Positions 1-10,534 of a stretch of DNA of 64,000 nucleotides are shown here, in pieces. Origin of the DNA: Wolfiporia cocos (Eukaryota > Basidiomycota > Agaricomycetes > Polyporales > Phaeolaceae); assembly GCA_029448655.1 (NCBI GenBank), contig JACCLO010000014.1, forward strand, positions 1,922,001-1,986,000, written 5' to 3'. Every line of letters starts with the position of its first letter. The stretch's first letter is position 1. The translations under genes were made by a program, and so were the position numbers. Under the pieces are notes generated by a model. That model saw only the letters and a program-made list of their open reading frames with translations, did no database searches and was not told the DNA's origin.

Positions 1-742
1 ATGAATCGAGACGCCCCGCGCAGGGTGGCGGAGAAGCTGGAGGGAAGATGAGTGCATATATAGTCGATGAGAAGTAGAGCATACCTTGTACCCTGCGCGT
101 CGGATTGCATGGAGGACGCAAACCCGATTCGTGCGAGCGTTATGAGCCCTTCCCGTGACTCATTGGAGATTGTGATCTGAGCGTTCTGCTCGGGGGATAA
201 GCCCTGCACGCCGGCAGCCTCGATTATCCCCAAATTTATCACCGCGCCTTCTCCAGACACCGTTATGCTGTTCCTGTTCTGTGCAGCAGCCTGGACCTGC
301 GCAGATATGTCTGCAAACCGTTTCTGTCGTAGATGGTACTGATCCTGGGTGATGTGGTTGTCCCACCGCGTTGCCGGGACATCGCGTTCGCAAATGCTAC
401 ACCTGATGTGAATCGACGTGCCAGATGCAGATGCTAGCTCCGCAAGCGCACGCCGATGCGCGGCGCCTTGCTTGTGCGCGTCGTATGCGTTCATGTCGCT
501 CAACTCGATCTGACAGACATCACACCGCACGGTACTTGATTGGCCAGCACCGTCAGCGGAAGGCTGTCGTTGGGATTGTGCAGTGCCTCCATCAGTGCGT
601 GATGTTTGCTCTGCTGCTGAGTAGAGACCTGCATCAACAGAATGCGCCAAGGAAGCAATAGGAAACATACCGTGTGATTGGTGGCGCGAACGGAGGAATG
701 CTTGATGTCTCCTACCCGCCTCATGTATCGCATCATGATCAC
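1..742 (-). CDS. SDE3/MOV10-like RNA helicase, N-terminal part, runs off left edge
   Basis: The minus strand is open from about 626 to 85, has a GT donor at 84, and resumes in phase at 36 after a CAG acceptor, leaving the window. Two zinc-finger-like motifs are visible: CDVCQIELSDMNAYDAH followed by GAAHRRAL, then CSICERDVPATRWDNH. A beta-rich segment with VSGEGAVINLGIIE and FSATLRGASRF follows. This order (C2H2 finger, second CxxC finger, beta-sandwich) is what I know from fungal SDE3/MOV10-type superfamily 1 helicases, which act in small-RNA and transposon silencing; the helicase core would lie to the left. The start is unsettled: an ATG at 742 opens a 72-nt exon (742-671), but its phase fits the finger frame only through a weak GAG acceptor near 618. 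The sequence around 690-742 is also found at each repeat-unit boundary. Confidence 0.62.
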
Positions 743-1580
743 TTGTTACTCTCAGACCGCACTCGCAGAGTGGCATCCTGCTGGGTCAGCCAAGTGAGCC
801 GGGGGACAGATGGGCGTGAAAGGGGGTTGGTGGGCCTGGCAGCGGACGGATTCCACGTTGCCTTGGCGGCTATGGCAAGCTGCGCCCGCTCAAGGAGCTC
901 TCCTTCCAACTTTAATCTACGGAGTGAGTTGCCTGTATTAGATGGACGAGCGGGTCTTCGAGATCGCGAAGTAGTGATCCTCATGCCATGGCCTCAGGTT
1001 CCCTCATTTCGTCCATGGATTCGCCTGAGATTTTTCCGCAAACGCACTGCATGCATGTCGCTTCCACGCTGCCTGTTCGGCACTATTCATCATCAGAAGC
1101 GCACAATGTGAGCGCGCACTGGACATATGAAAACCTAGGGTTCAGCGGCCTGATGGTGAGAACATCAAAGTATAGGGACACATGTTTGTGTCGAATCGCA
1201 TTACTAAGAGACAGACAGCTGATAGGTTACAGCAAATGCGGACATTTCCACGCGTACGAGGCAACGCAGCTGCGATGCAGTGCAGATGTGGCGCGACCCC
1301 GGGGGCGCACGATTACGGCAACGCGATGTCACTTGCGGGCGCGATATATGTATATCGCGTTCGCATCGGTCCGCAGAGCATACCAGGATCCGGTTGCTGG
1401 CGTGGTGAGCCGATGGATATGTAAATCCTGCGTCGCACGAAGAGACGGACGCTAAGCGCTAAACGACCGGAGGAAGGGTCGCGCCAAATACGATGCAAGT
1501 AAATATGTGAAGGCAGCTGAGTGTATTGAATGCGCCTCCCAGTTAGTACTTGCTAAGTTGGCGCATAGCTCGTTCGTGTA

Positions 1581-2277
1581 CAGTTGACTATCTATTTTGC
1601 ATACCGTTGGTCCCCGGATTTTGCTATGCTGCTATGCATTAGGTGTTATGCGTGATCAGATCCGTGATATAGTGTGACTCATTGTGATCATATGTGACTT
1701 CCCCGCGCAGGTACGTCACGCTCTGTCACATCAACATCGCATTGAGTGCCACTATACGTCTGCCGAACTACTGCTATCCTGCCAGTACCTATCTAGCGTG
1801 CTCTGCTTTTGTGGATCAAAGTTAATGTGATGTAAATGGTCTCGTAGCTTCCGCAACTGCTGCTGGAGAACAAGTACCGAGACACCCTCAGCTTCTGCAA
1901 ACTGAGGACAGAACAGTCATGAAGAGTGAGATTGCTTCGTGCTTATTTTGTTGGCTTGACTGCTGAAGACCTAGGCTCTTTGATGGCGTCTAGTGGCTTT
2001 TCCTCAGCAGTAGGATGGGCATAGGGCTTCTTTGCAGGGCACGGTTTGCGCTTCCGGTCGTCTACAGGGAGAGCTGACGAAGTCACACTATACTATGCGT
2101 GCACTAAATTACCAAATATAGCAAATCTAATAATGCATAACCCCAACTTCGGGCATGCGTTATGCAATATCAGAAATTTATGCATAACACCTTGGGGACG
2201 AGATCGGTCCCCGGCTCAGGCTATGCATTATGAGATCATATGCATTACTATCTAATGCATTACTAGATAGTCAACTG
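1581..2277. mobile_element. MITE-like element, 697 bp, 14-bp TIRs, TA target duplication
   Basis: The element begins CAGTTGACTATCTA and ends with the exact reverse complement TAGATAGTCAACTG. It is flanked by TA on both sides (1579-1580 and 2278-2279). U2, U3 and U4 have the uninterrupted site with a single TA (for example 12122-12123), so the insertion boundaries are exact. No transposase ORF is present; the interior is AT-rich with many ATGCAT motifs and palindromes. A TA duplication with CAGT-starting ends is typical of Tc1/mariner/pogo-type transposons, so this is probably a non-autonomous member. It lies 287 bp upstream of the wall-protein ATG, inside the shared promoter region. Confidence 0.88.
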
Positions 2278-2563
2278 TAATTCCCTTTCACATCGGCGGC
2301 GGGCACCAGGGGCTTGTTTTCAGGAACCACGCGGGCAGCGGCTCCACGACAACCAGGCACCACTTGGCATCAATCTCGAGCCGGGCGATAGATCCGGGCG
2401 CGTGCCGCCCACTTTTGCCGAGAATGTCCTCGCCGCCTTTCTTGCTCGCTCCTTGTTCTCTACCACGTCGTCTCCCTCGCTCGTGCCCGTATACCACCGC
2501 GTCGCTCGCCGTCAGCAGCGTACCCATCCGCTCTCTAAGCACCACCCTCGTTTGTCCAGCACA

Positions 2564-3530
2564 ATGTTCGCCCGTACCGCTCTGACCTTCCTTGCCGCGA
2601 CCGCACTGGTTCCGTCTGCTCTTGCGACCGTCTACGTGCGTATCGCGGTCATCGCATCGGCTTCCAGTAGACGTTTACCGTTGGTTTTGCAGGTCACGTC
2701 CCCCGTTGAGGGCGATGTCTGGACTGCCGGCCAGAGCCAGACCGTCAGCTGGCAAGATGACGGGGCTGAGCCCACCCTGGCGAGCTTCGGGAAGGCAAAG
2801 ATCGCAATCTACGTAGGAACCAAGACCCAGCAGGTACTGCACAGCGGAACCAGATTGAAATCGAAATAACACTCTGCTCCGCAGACCTCTGTGCAGGATA
2901 TCGCAACCAACGTCGAGGTCGCGTCCACCTCCTCGATAAGCTTCACGCCCAGCGCCGCGGCCGGCCCTGACGGCGACTACTAGTAAGCGCTACGCCCACC
3001 CCTGCCGCCCGCCCACTCTGACGTCCCGGCGCCAGTTTCATCCGCTTCGACTCGCTCACTCTCACGAACGTGAACAACACCGGGTTCCCCGCGCAGGCCT
3101 TTTCCGCGCACTTCAAGTAAGTCCCCCGCCGCGGCGCCGGCCATACGTCTGCTCACGCGCCGCCCGCAGCCTGACCGGCATGACCGGCGAGTTCAGCGCC
3201 GCCGTCGCGGACGAGATCGCCGGAATCTCCACGACCGCGTCCACCTCCAGCACCGCGGCAAGCACGTCCGCGTCCTCGACGAGCCCCGGGTCGTCCGGCT
3301 CGCAGACCTCGACCCAGACGGGGCCCTCGTCCTCGCAGAGCTCCTCGTCCTCGCAGAGCTCCTCGTCCTCGCAGAGCTCCTCGTCCTCGCAGAGCTCCTC
3401 GTCCTCGTCGGGCTCGTCCTCGACCACCGCCGCGGCCGGCGCGGTGAACGGCGCGGCAGGCCTCAAGGTCGGCGGACTCTCGAGCCTCGCGATGGCCGGT
3501 GTTGCGCTCGTCGCTGGGATGATGCTCTAA
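2564..3530 (+). CDS. Kre9/Knh1-domain GPI-anchored Ser-rich wall protein, copy 1
   Basis: Five exons: 2564-2635, 2693-2833, 2885-2982, 3036-3116, 3170-3530 (753 nt, 250 aa). Residues 1-21 are a signal peptide ending in ALA. Residues 23 to about 130 match the Kre9/KNH N-terminal family: VTSPVEGDVW, QTVSWQDDG, then DGDYYFIRFDSL, the usual 'tension, context, strand' layout of these extracellular domains. Two N-glycosylation sequons follow (VNNTGF, FNLTGM). A Ser-rich stretch carries an 18-nt tandem repeat. The C-terminus (VNGAAG plus a hydrophobic tail ending GMML) fits a GPI-anchor signal. Family members are wall or membrane glycoproteins linked to beta-1,6-glucan; the exact role is unknown. 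Residue 82 is Glu here and in copy 4, Asp in copies 2 and 3. Confidence 0.9.
3327..3398 (+). repeat. 18-bp coding minisatellite, 4 copies (U1)
   Basis: Four perfect copies of TCGTCCTCGCAGAGCTCC encode repeated Ser-Gln-Ser blocks in the Ser-rich stalk. The repeat is in frame, so copy changes alter stalk length by six residues per unit. Confidence 0.95.
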
Positions 3531-5304
3531 GCGCGTACCCGCCGCACACAGACAATTTCCCTCGCTTTTCCCGTCTGTCTTGAGTAGTTTCTCTGTTGGG
3601 TGTCGTCGGTGTTCTGAGTCTTGTCGATTGGCTTGTTCGGTGCCGCATCGATTGTCGTTTCGGTTCTGCGTCCTGTGCTCTTCTGGATCATGGACGCGGT
3701 CTCGTGCACATGTCTGGATGAAGGAACTCGAGGCGATGGATCTGTCGGGTATCTGGGCTCTGTTCGGCTTGGGCGGCGAGATCGAGGCAAGACTCCAGCG
3801 ACAAGTTCGTGAGATAGGGAGAGGACAGGAGAGTAAAGAAAGGTAAGGCGTCGTGCATCCCCTTACGTGCACTCTATGCACCCCTTCAAGCCAGGTGAGC
3901 GCGGCTTTCAGTTCGAATACGCCGCTTTCTAATGTGCCGCGTTTCCCCTCTCTCGGTGCACAAGCAGATCTAGACACGGCCAGTACAATCTACCGATGGC
4001 ACACATAATCTACAGGTGGCCCATCCGATCTCCCGATTCCCTCCAGGCGAGTGCCCTCGGCCACGGCGCCGAATGACAGGTAAGCGGCGCGACCATCTTA
4101 CCTTTGCAGACGACGCCGCGACGTCAGTTTGTACCGCGCGCGACCCCTGCGGCGGCGGCGACCGCGCTCGCTCGCCTCTCTTTCGGTGTCCTCAGCACCG
4201 CAGATGCCCTCCTTCCACCGCTGCAGACGGCTCCCTCTCTCTCCTCAGCGCAGACCAAGTGTCCTCCCTCTCCCCGCCGCCGCACGAGTCCATGCCCCGC
4301 CGCGCGCGCACGGCCACATGCTCACGCGTGCAGCTGCGCGCACGCGGCGAAGCGTGGACCGACCGTGCGTGCACTTGACCGGTCGCGCCCGCGCCCTTCC
4401 CGCCGTCGATGGCGAGCTGCCGCGCTCACGACGTCGCCGCTCGCGGGAACGCCGTTCTCGGGGTTGGACCTTGTGTGTGTGCGCTCGAAGACGACAGGGG
4501 CAAGCGAGAGGAGAACGAGGGCGGACGAGGAGGGAGAACGAGGAGGATGGTCGAGGGGCACGGACGAAGAGGATGGTCAAGGGGCGTGGGCACTCGAGGC
4601 GCGGACGAGGGGCGTGGGCACGACGAGCACAGCAGGGTGAGTCTACGCTGATCTCGTGGGTGCGGCGCGCGAGACGCGTCCGCAGCGGGGCCTCCCCATC
4701 TGGCGTGGAACGCGTCACTGGGCAGCGTCGGTGGCCGCGGCGTCTTCGTTGGTGGCGACGGCGGCGGCATCTTCGGCGGCGGCATCTTCGGCGGCGGCAC
4801 CTTCAGCGTCGGCGTCGGCGTCGGAAAGGAGGCAGGCGAGCGTAGCAGCCGCGAGGCCGACCTCTGGCCAGAGGACGTCCATCGACTTGCGCGCCGCCTC
4901 GTCCCCTGACCCTCTCGCCGCTCCCGTCGTCGTCCTCGCAGGAGGGCGAAACGTGAGGCTGGAGCGCGCGCGCGTTGTTTGTGGCAAGGGTGATCGATCG
5001 AACGACGGCCGTGGGCGGGAGAGTGCAGAGCGGGGGCGGGGCACGAGCGCAGGGACAGCGCAAAGGGCAGGTGAGGAGCACAGAGGTCATGGATGAGGCG
5101 GCGAGCGCGGAGAATGCAATGGAAGGAGGGATGAGAGAGCGCGAGGGGGGCTTCGACAGAGCTGACGCGCTCGCTCGCTCAAGATCGACCACTTGCCCGG
5201 ATGTGGGCGAAGACGGTGTCTGCGCGCACCGCACGCCGACGAAAGCGCAACGCCGACAGACCGCCTGCCTGCTCTGGGCAAACAGAAGGTGAGGGCGGCT
5301 GCGA
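3531..5304. other. Unit spacer downstream of wall-protein gene (U1)
   Basis: No protein family is recognisable. The first 350 bp are probably the 3' UTR and terminator of the wall-protein gene. The rest is GC-rich with long chance ORFs on both strands, Arg/Pro-rich translations and short imperfect repeats (for example near 3985-4020). At 4750-4805 a GGCGGCATCTTC-type repeat has one copy more than in U2. Corresponding spacers are 13374-15159 and 23145-24985; in the third, an added run of GGTGGAGGG repeats lies near 24730-24765. Confidence 0.6.
4535..4586. repeat. Purine-rich minisatellite, about 26 bp, 2 copies (U1)
   Basis: Two diverged copies of a GGACGARGAGGATGGTC-containing unit. The same locus has three copies in U2 (about 14378-14452) and U3 (about 24164-24238). 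Confidence 0.75.
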
Positions 5305-6169
5305 CGAAGCCCCCCTCCGAAGGGGTAAGCGGTTCAGTTGAAACCGTACGTCCGCCCTGTTGCCAGACCGATGTAGACTGAACTTCTCGTTGACATACAG
5401 GTCGAGTTCTTTGAATCCGATCGCGTGCACGATCCCCATGTACCAGCTGTCCGAATCATCGTTGGACTTCTTGACCAGTATCTTGTCGCCCGCTATGACA
5501 GAAGGTTTGCCTTCAGATAGGCCGGGAACTGACAGTCTGCGCACATCTCCATCGATCACGAGCTATTCCTCCAACGAGATTGTCGAGTCACTGACCGGTA
5601 CTTTGGGTAGACTGCCTTCATCTCAGTGTTATATAAATTGTAGCGGGATAGCTCCACGCTGCAATATCACAACCTCAGTCCAAACGTCGAAATCCAGCCT
5701 CAGGGAGTTTTACAGCGCACCTTCGCGCGTCCTCCTCAAGATGCAGGAGCACTTGCCAGAACTCGCTATAGTTCCCAACGCTCAGCTCACCAGGCATGAA
5801 TCCCTTCACCCTCGCCTGATGCGCCGGGTTGTTGAGCGCCTCCGCCAATTCTGGAGGGATCGGGTACTCTCCAAGCTTCTTCACCCATTTAGTCTTGCTC
5901 CACGTCGGCGGGCGCGACGTCGGGATGGCACGCGGCTCGGGCTCGCGCGGCTTCCACGACGGCTTTACGTACGGTGCATGGGGCCGCAAGAAGTCGTAAT
6001 CTGCGGCGAAGCCGACCACCGCGGAGATGCTGCAGAGGTGCGGACGAGAGGCGCAGGCACGGCAACATGGTAAGTCCATGACGCTGCGCAGATCCCAGTC
6101 ATCCGGCGCGAGACGCGTCGGCAGCGCTGCGTCCACACGGAACGCATCCTTAGGCGGCGCGGGCGGCAT
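5305..6169 (-). pseudogene. Internal fragment of SDE3/MOV10-like helicase (U1)
   Basis: On the minus strand, ISAVVGFAADYDFLRPHAPY, then KWVKKLGEYPIPPELAEAL, NYSEFWQVLLHLEEDAR and, after an intron starting GTGCGC, VELSRYNLYNTEMK, then RRLSVPGLSEGKPSVIAGD and VRFQLNRLPLRR. This is the pre-helicase beta-barrel region of fungal SDE3/MOV10 proteins, the part that should follow the N-terminus at the left edge of the window. Similarity stops after LPLRR, before any Walker motif. An in-frame TAG before LVIDGDVRR can be bypassed only by an implausibly short intron. No start, zinc finger or ATPase core is attached, so I read it as a duplicated, broken piece. Confidence 0.75.
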
Positions 6170-6174
6170 GTCCA

Positions 6175-6176
<2 letters not shown>

Positions 6177-6221
<45 letters not shown>

Positions 6222-6223
6222 GT
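6177..6223. repeat. GTC trinucleotide microsatellite (U1)
   Basis: About twelve pure GTC units followed by an interrupted GTTGTCGTCGTC tail. The run has the same length in U2 (16032-16078) and U3 (25876-25922), notable for such a mutable sequence. Confidence 0.9.
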
Positions 6224-9200
6224 CCACCATCCGTGGTCCGTTGTCGTCGTCCGCCGTCCGTTGTCGTCGAGGCAGGTGACCCCGGCGGAGGGTTGGCGAG
6301 CGCGGAGAATGCAGTCGACGGGAGGACGATCCAAGCAGAGCGCAAGGGGGCTATGACAGAGCGACGCCGGGCGCGCAGCACACACCGTCAACTGACGTGC
6401 GCGCTCAAGGCCGAGAACTTGCTCCCATCCAGACGAAGGGCGCAAAGCACGAGGGTGCCTAGGACAACACATGTCACCCCCCAGCGAGTGCTCGATGTGC
6501 GTACTCAGCGCCGCACAAGGGGACCACGACAACGGTGGAGGCAAGCGCCCGTCGAACACATCGTCGACTGACGAGTGCGCGACGCCCCCTACCTGCCTGC
6601 CCCGGGCAAGAGCGCAGAGGACGAGGGCGCGGTTGCGACGAAAGCGACGGCGCACGCGCTCCACGCACATCGTCGACGAGTGCTCGGCGCTGAACGCCGG
6701 CCACTCCCCTGACCACCAAGTCGTCGCCCTCGCCACCCTGCTCGCCGGAACGTGGGCCGCTCTGGGGACGCGGAGAGCACAGAGTGGGTGACGGTGAGTG
6801 ACGGCCAGTGCGCGCGCGTGCCGTTGCGCAGGCGATGTCCACCGGACTGGACGAGCCGGTCGAAGTGCATGCGTGCGTGGCCTGAGTGGGCACGGCAGCT
6901 CAGAGCGAGCACAGGTAGGTCTACGGCGGGTCGTTGCGCGCTCGCAACACGGCGACGACGGCGATGCTAACGAAAGGGAGGCCGAGATTCGGGGAGAAAG
7001 CAGGGAGGATGGCAGAAAGCCAAGAGCACGCAGAGAAGGCGGCGAGCGCATCGAGACGGGGATGCAAAGGTAGATCCAAGGCGGGCCGCTGCGCACACGT
7101 ACCACGGTGGCGGCGCTGTGCACGTTAAGTAAGCGAGAACGGACGGTGAGGCAGGAGCAGGCTACGCACCTCCTGCACCGCGCGCACCACGTCTGGATGG
7201 GATGTGGTGTGGTATGTCATGCGTCTGTTGCTATGGGCAAGCAGCGTCGCGGTTTGATGGGCGTGCACCCTTGTGGTGAGGACGCCGCGGCGGCGGCGAA
7301 TGGGGTGGTGGAAATGGAGACGAGAATACGGGAGGAGGAGGAGGACGGATCAGGGGCAAGGGATAGGCACGGAGAGGCTGGCAACCAAGGTGAGTCTTCA
7401 TATCTTCATACATTGGAAAGAGGCGTTTCTTGGGCACGTACCATTGAGCTCAATGTCGACGCAAGGTCTCGTGTCGATGAGACGAGAGCTTGCGACGCAT
7501 CGGTCCTGTCCGACGCGAGCGGTCGTGTCAGTTGACGATGCGAGGCCGGCGTTGTACGACATGTGCGCCGCACCACTCTCCCCCATCGGCATTCGACGAC
7601 GGGCGTGGTGTCGAGCGCAACGTGTCGCTGCAGCAGTGTCGCGTTGTGGCGGCCAGGGAAGATGGGGGCTGGGAGCTGGGAGCTGGAAATTGGAAGGTGG
7701 AAAGTGGAAGGTGGAAAGTGGAGGTGCAGACCATGGTGAGTGTATACCATGGTGAACTGCATGCTGTGTCAGCTGATGACAGAAAATCGGATAGTGATCA
7801 GGGCAGCCGTTCTGCAGCTGAAAGTCATCAAGACGTAAACCGACACACCTCCACGGAGCATACCGATCGATGGTGGTATGCTCCATGGCTGCCTAGAGCT
7901 GTTGTCCCTCGTGCAGCGTGCCAGCTTGCCGAAACTTTGATAGGTGACCGAGAGTTACAATGTCTGTCCTTCCCTCGGGCAACGAACATGGTGAGTGATC
8001 TTCATTCTCACCTTTGACTCGCTCTGATCCATTTGTTCAAGATTTCAACGTCGACGTGCCCGAGAGGCGACACGACGATTGAGGCCTCCAGGTGATGCTG
8101 GCATCGATAAGGACGGCAGGAGAACGGGGATCGCCTAGGTCCTCGCGTATGTATCTTCCACGTCGCGCTATGCAGCGGCTACGATGCGTGATTGAATATG
8201 CATTCTTCGTCTTCGTCTGATCGGTGTGTTGGCCGTGTGAATGACCGTGGCAGACTCGGCAAGGGCGCTGCCAGAGCACATGCAGCCCGTGTATTTACAG
8301 AAGAGTATCGTACATTCAACGAGACGTGCGGGCGGCGGCGGCGGTGGCGGCGGCGACGACCACAACCACGACGCAGCATACCTATGCTCCGCTCTGCCGC
8401 CCATCACATCCCGGGGTCCCCAAGGACGATCGCGAAGGGCACTTGTGGGTGCCCATCAGACGACGGGCCAGCGGTCTGGCTAAATCTGACGATAAGGAGG
8501 ATCGCGTGATCCATCTGGTGACCCTCCCAGTTGGTAGCGAGTGGTAGGCGAGCCGATGGGCCATCGATTTGGGGCACCGGCGGAGACGGCGACGAAGCGG
8601 GTGAGCCGCGAGCGGTGGGATCATGAGGTAATGGAACGGCAGGGAGGGCCAGGCTCGCAACACGAGGCTCGCGAACGTCCAGCGTCAAGGGCTGAAGGTG
8701 CCCGCCGCTCGCCCTGCGCTGCGTTGCACTCGCCGGGGCGATTTCCACGCCAATATCGATGCGGGCGCCTTCGCCCTTCCTCCTCGAGTGTCTCGGTGCA
8801 CCTGCACATCGATTTCCGCACAGCGTTGTGGGCTTGAGGTGAGTGGTTCTCCTCTGTCGTCTGAGCTCACTGCCATCACTAGAAAGCCCCGCGATGGGCA
8901 CGAGTTCGAGCACAGATGGGTACAAGCGCCCTCTTAGCCGATGTCGTAATTTCATCTGCTCACGCGACGACTATTCTTGCATTCTCAGGCCGGTGGTCGG
9001 AGATGCCGTCACCGTCTCTGCACGCGAGGCTTCTTCGTTTCAAGGAGGTTCGGATTGCATCGGCGGTCGGGGCTCTACCAGCAAGTGCGCACGGACCCGG
9101 TCAGCGCGTATAAGAGGGCGGGCGAGGCGGACGGTGTGCTCAGCAGGTTTGCTCTGGGCCCTCTTGTCTCCGCCACCCTTCTGCTTTTACCATGTGTCGA

Positions 9201-10534
9201 CTCGATTCCGGTCTCCGCTGCCACTCTCTGGGCGTAACCTCGCTACGCGGTGAGTTGTCCTCTGTCGGCCCTGTACTGCATGGTGCTTACCACTCGCCCT
9301 GCAGCACATCGCGTCGTGCCGCATGCCGCTGACTGCACAGTCTCCGCCCCGTGTGGGTGAGGGATGGGCCTGCGCCGGCCTTATCGCCCTCTCCACATTG
9401 TATCGTAGTAGGTGAGCCATTTACGTCCGTTCGATGCTTACCGCGTCCGTTTGCGCACTATGGCGGGCTGCGCGTGCATCGTTCCCATTGGTCGGTGAGT
9501 TGCCTGTATCCCCCGTTCTGGATTGGTTGTGCTCATGCTGTGTGCCCAGTGACTCTTTGGAGAGCTCGGCTCCTGCTGAGCCGCCAATCGCGTATGTGCA
9601 CGTCCTCTCGCCTTACCGTTGTGACCGCACATTCACCTTGCTCGTCAGATTCTCTTGTCACCATGGACGATGGGTGTCGCCCGACGCGACTTGAATGCCA
9701 TTGCCCGCATCCGCTCGTCACCTGTAGGCTATCTCTGTCCTTTCATCTCACGCTCGCGCTCATTCAAGACCGTCGATTCTGGCCAGGATCGTTCGCTGCG
9801 CGTGCTGTGAACCGTGCGCTGTCGTTCGGCCCTTCGCGAGTTGGACGTCATACGTCGTCGAATACATGTATTGATTGTGTGCGATAACACCTGTGGTATA
9901 TGGCACGTAGTGTGTGTATCGTAAACCGCACCGACAGGCCCTTGTAAGGCACCGTGGCACGACGCGCGGCCGTCGTGTCGAGCCGTCCTGCCGCCCGGAC
10001 CGAACGTGACGGGTGAGGCTGTGGCGGACGTCAACGTGCACAGTGACGCCTGTGTATCGTCGCCCAAGGCATCGCATGCCGCCCGACGCGCAACGTGCCT
10101 TCGCCGACGTGCCAGGGACAACTTGAGGGAGTACGCACCTGGGCAGGCGTCCCTGTTAACGAGCCCCACGACGTGGCTGTGGGCGGTGCGTGCGGCCACG
10201 GCTGGGCTATGTGTGAATCGCGCCAGCGCCAGCGCACAGGGCGACCGCAGCAGTCTACGGTGCGCGCGCAGGAACATGTTTGCCGTCGTGCATCCCTCCT
10301 GTCAACCGCTCTGCGCCGCTGACCAGGCTGCGCCCAACAGCCACGGCGCGCGTACGACAACGGTGCACACACGATGTGGTGTGCCCGTTGCGGCCTACGG
10401 CGCGAACGGACGGGTGCCGTGCCGAGAAGACTCGACGCTGAAGCACCCATCTCGTCCAAGCCCAGCGCGCCCAGCGACCAGGCTCGAATGTGCGCGCGAT
10501 CACCGCGACGGCACTCCTCCTCCGCCGCGCGTGC
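6224..10534. other. Unit core with no recognisable gene (U1)
   Basis: 4.3 kb without a convincing gene. The plus strand carries recurrent splice-donor-like motifs (GGTGAGT or GGTAGGT near 6912, 7066, 7389, 7734, 7988, 8839, 9245, 9497) every 150-400 bp, and diverged internal repeats: GCGAGCGCGGAGAATGCA at 5101 and again at 6297, GTGAGTTGCCTGTAT at 9495 and 11539, and related blocks at about 6914 and 7068. A run of near-perfect GGAAGGTGGAAAGT repeats lies at 7690-7725. Counterparts are 16079-20389 and 25923-30198. Confidence 0.5.

Noticed and set aside
6224..7123. Long minus-strand ORF of 482 codons (5675-7123) with a poly-Thr run
   Set aside because: Only its C-terminal third shows helicase similarity. 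The upstream part, including the poly-Thr run from the GTC microsatellite, has no recognisable domain and looks like an accidental extension.
9351..9887. 178-codon plus-strand ORF rich in Ser/Arg/Cys
   Set aside because: Identical in all units, so no evolutionary test is possible; contains donor-like motifs, and no domain is visible.
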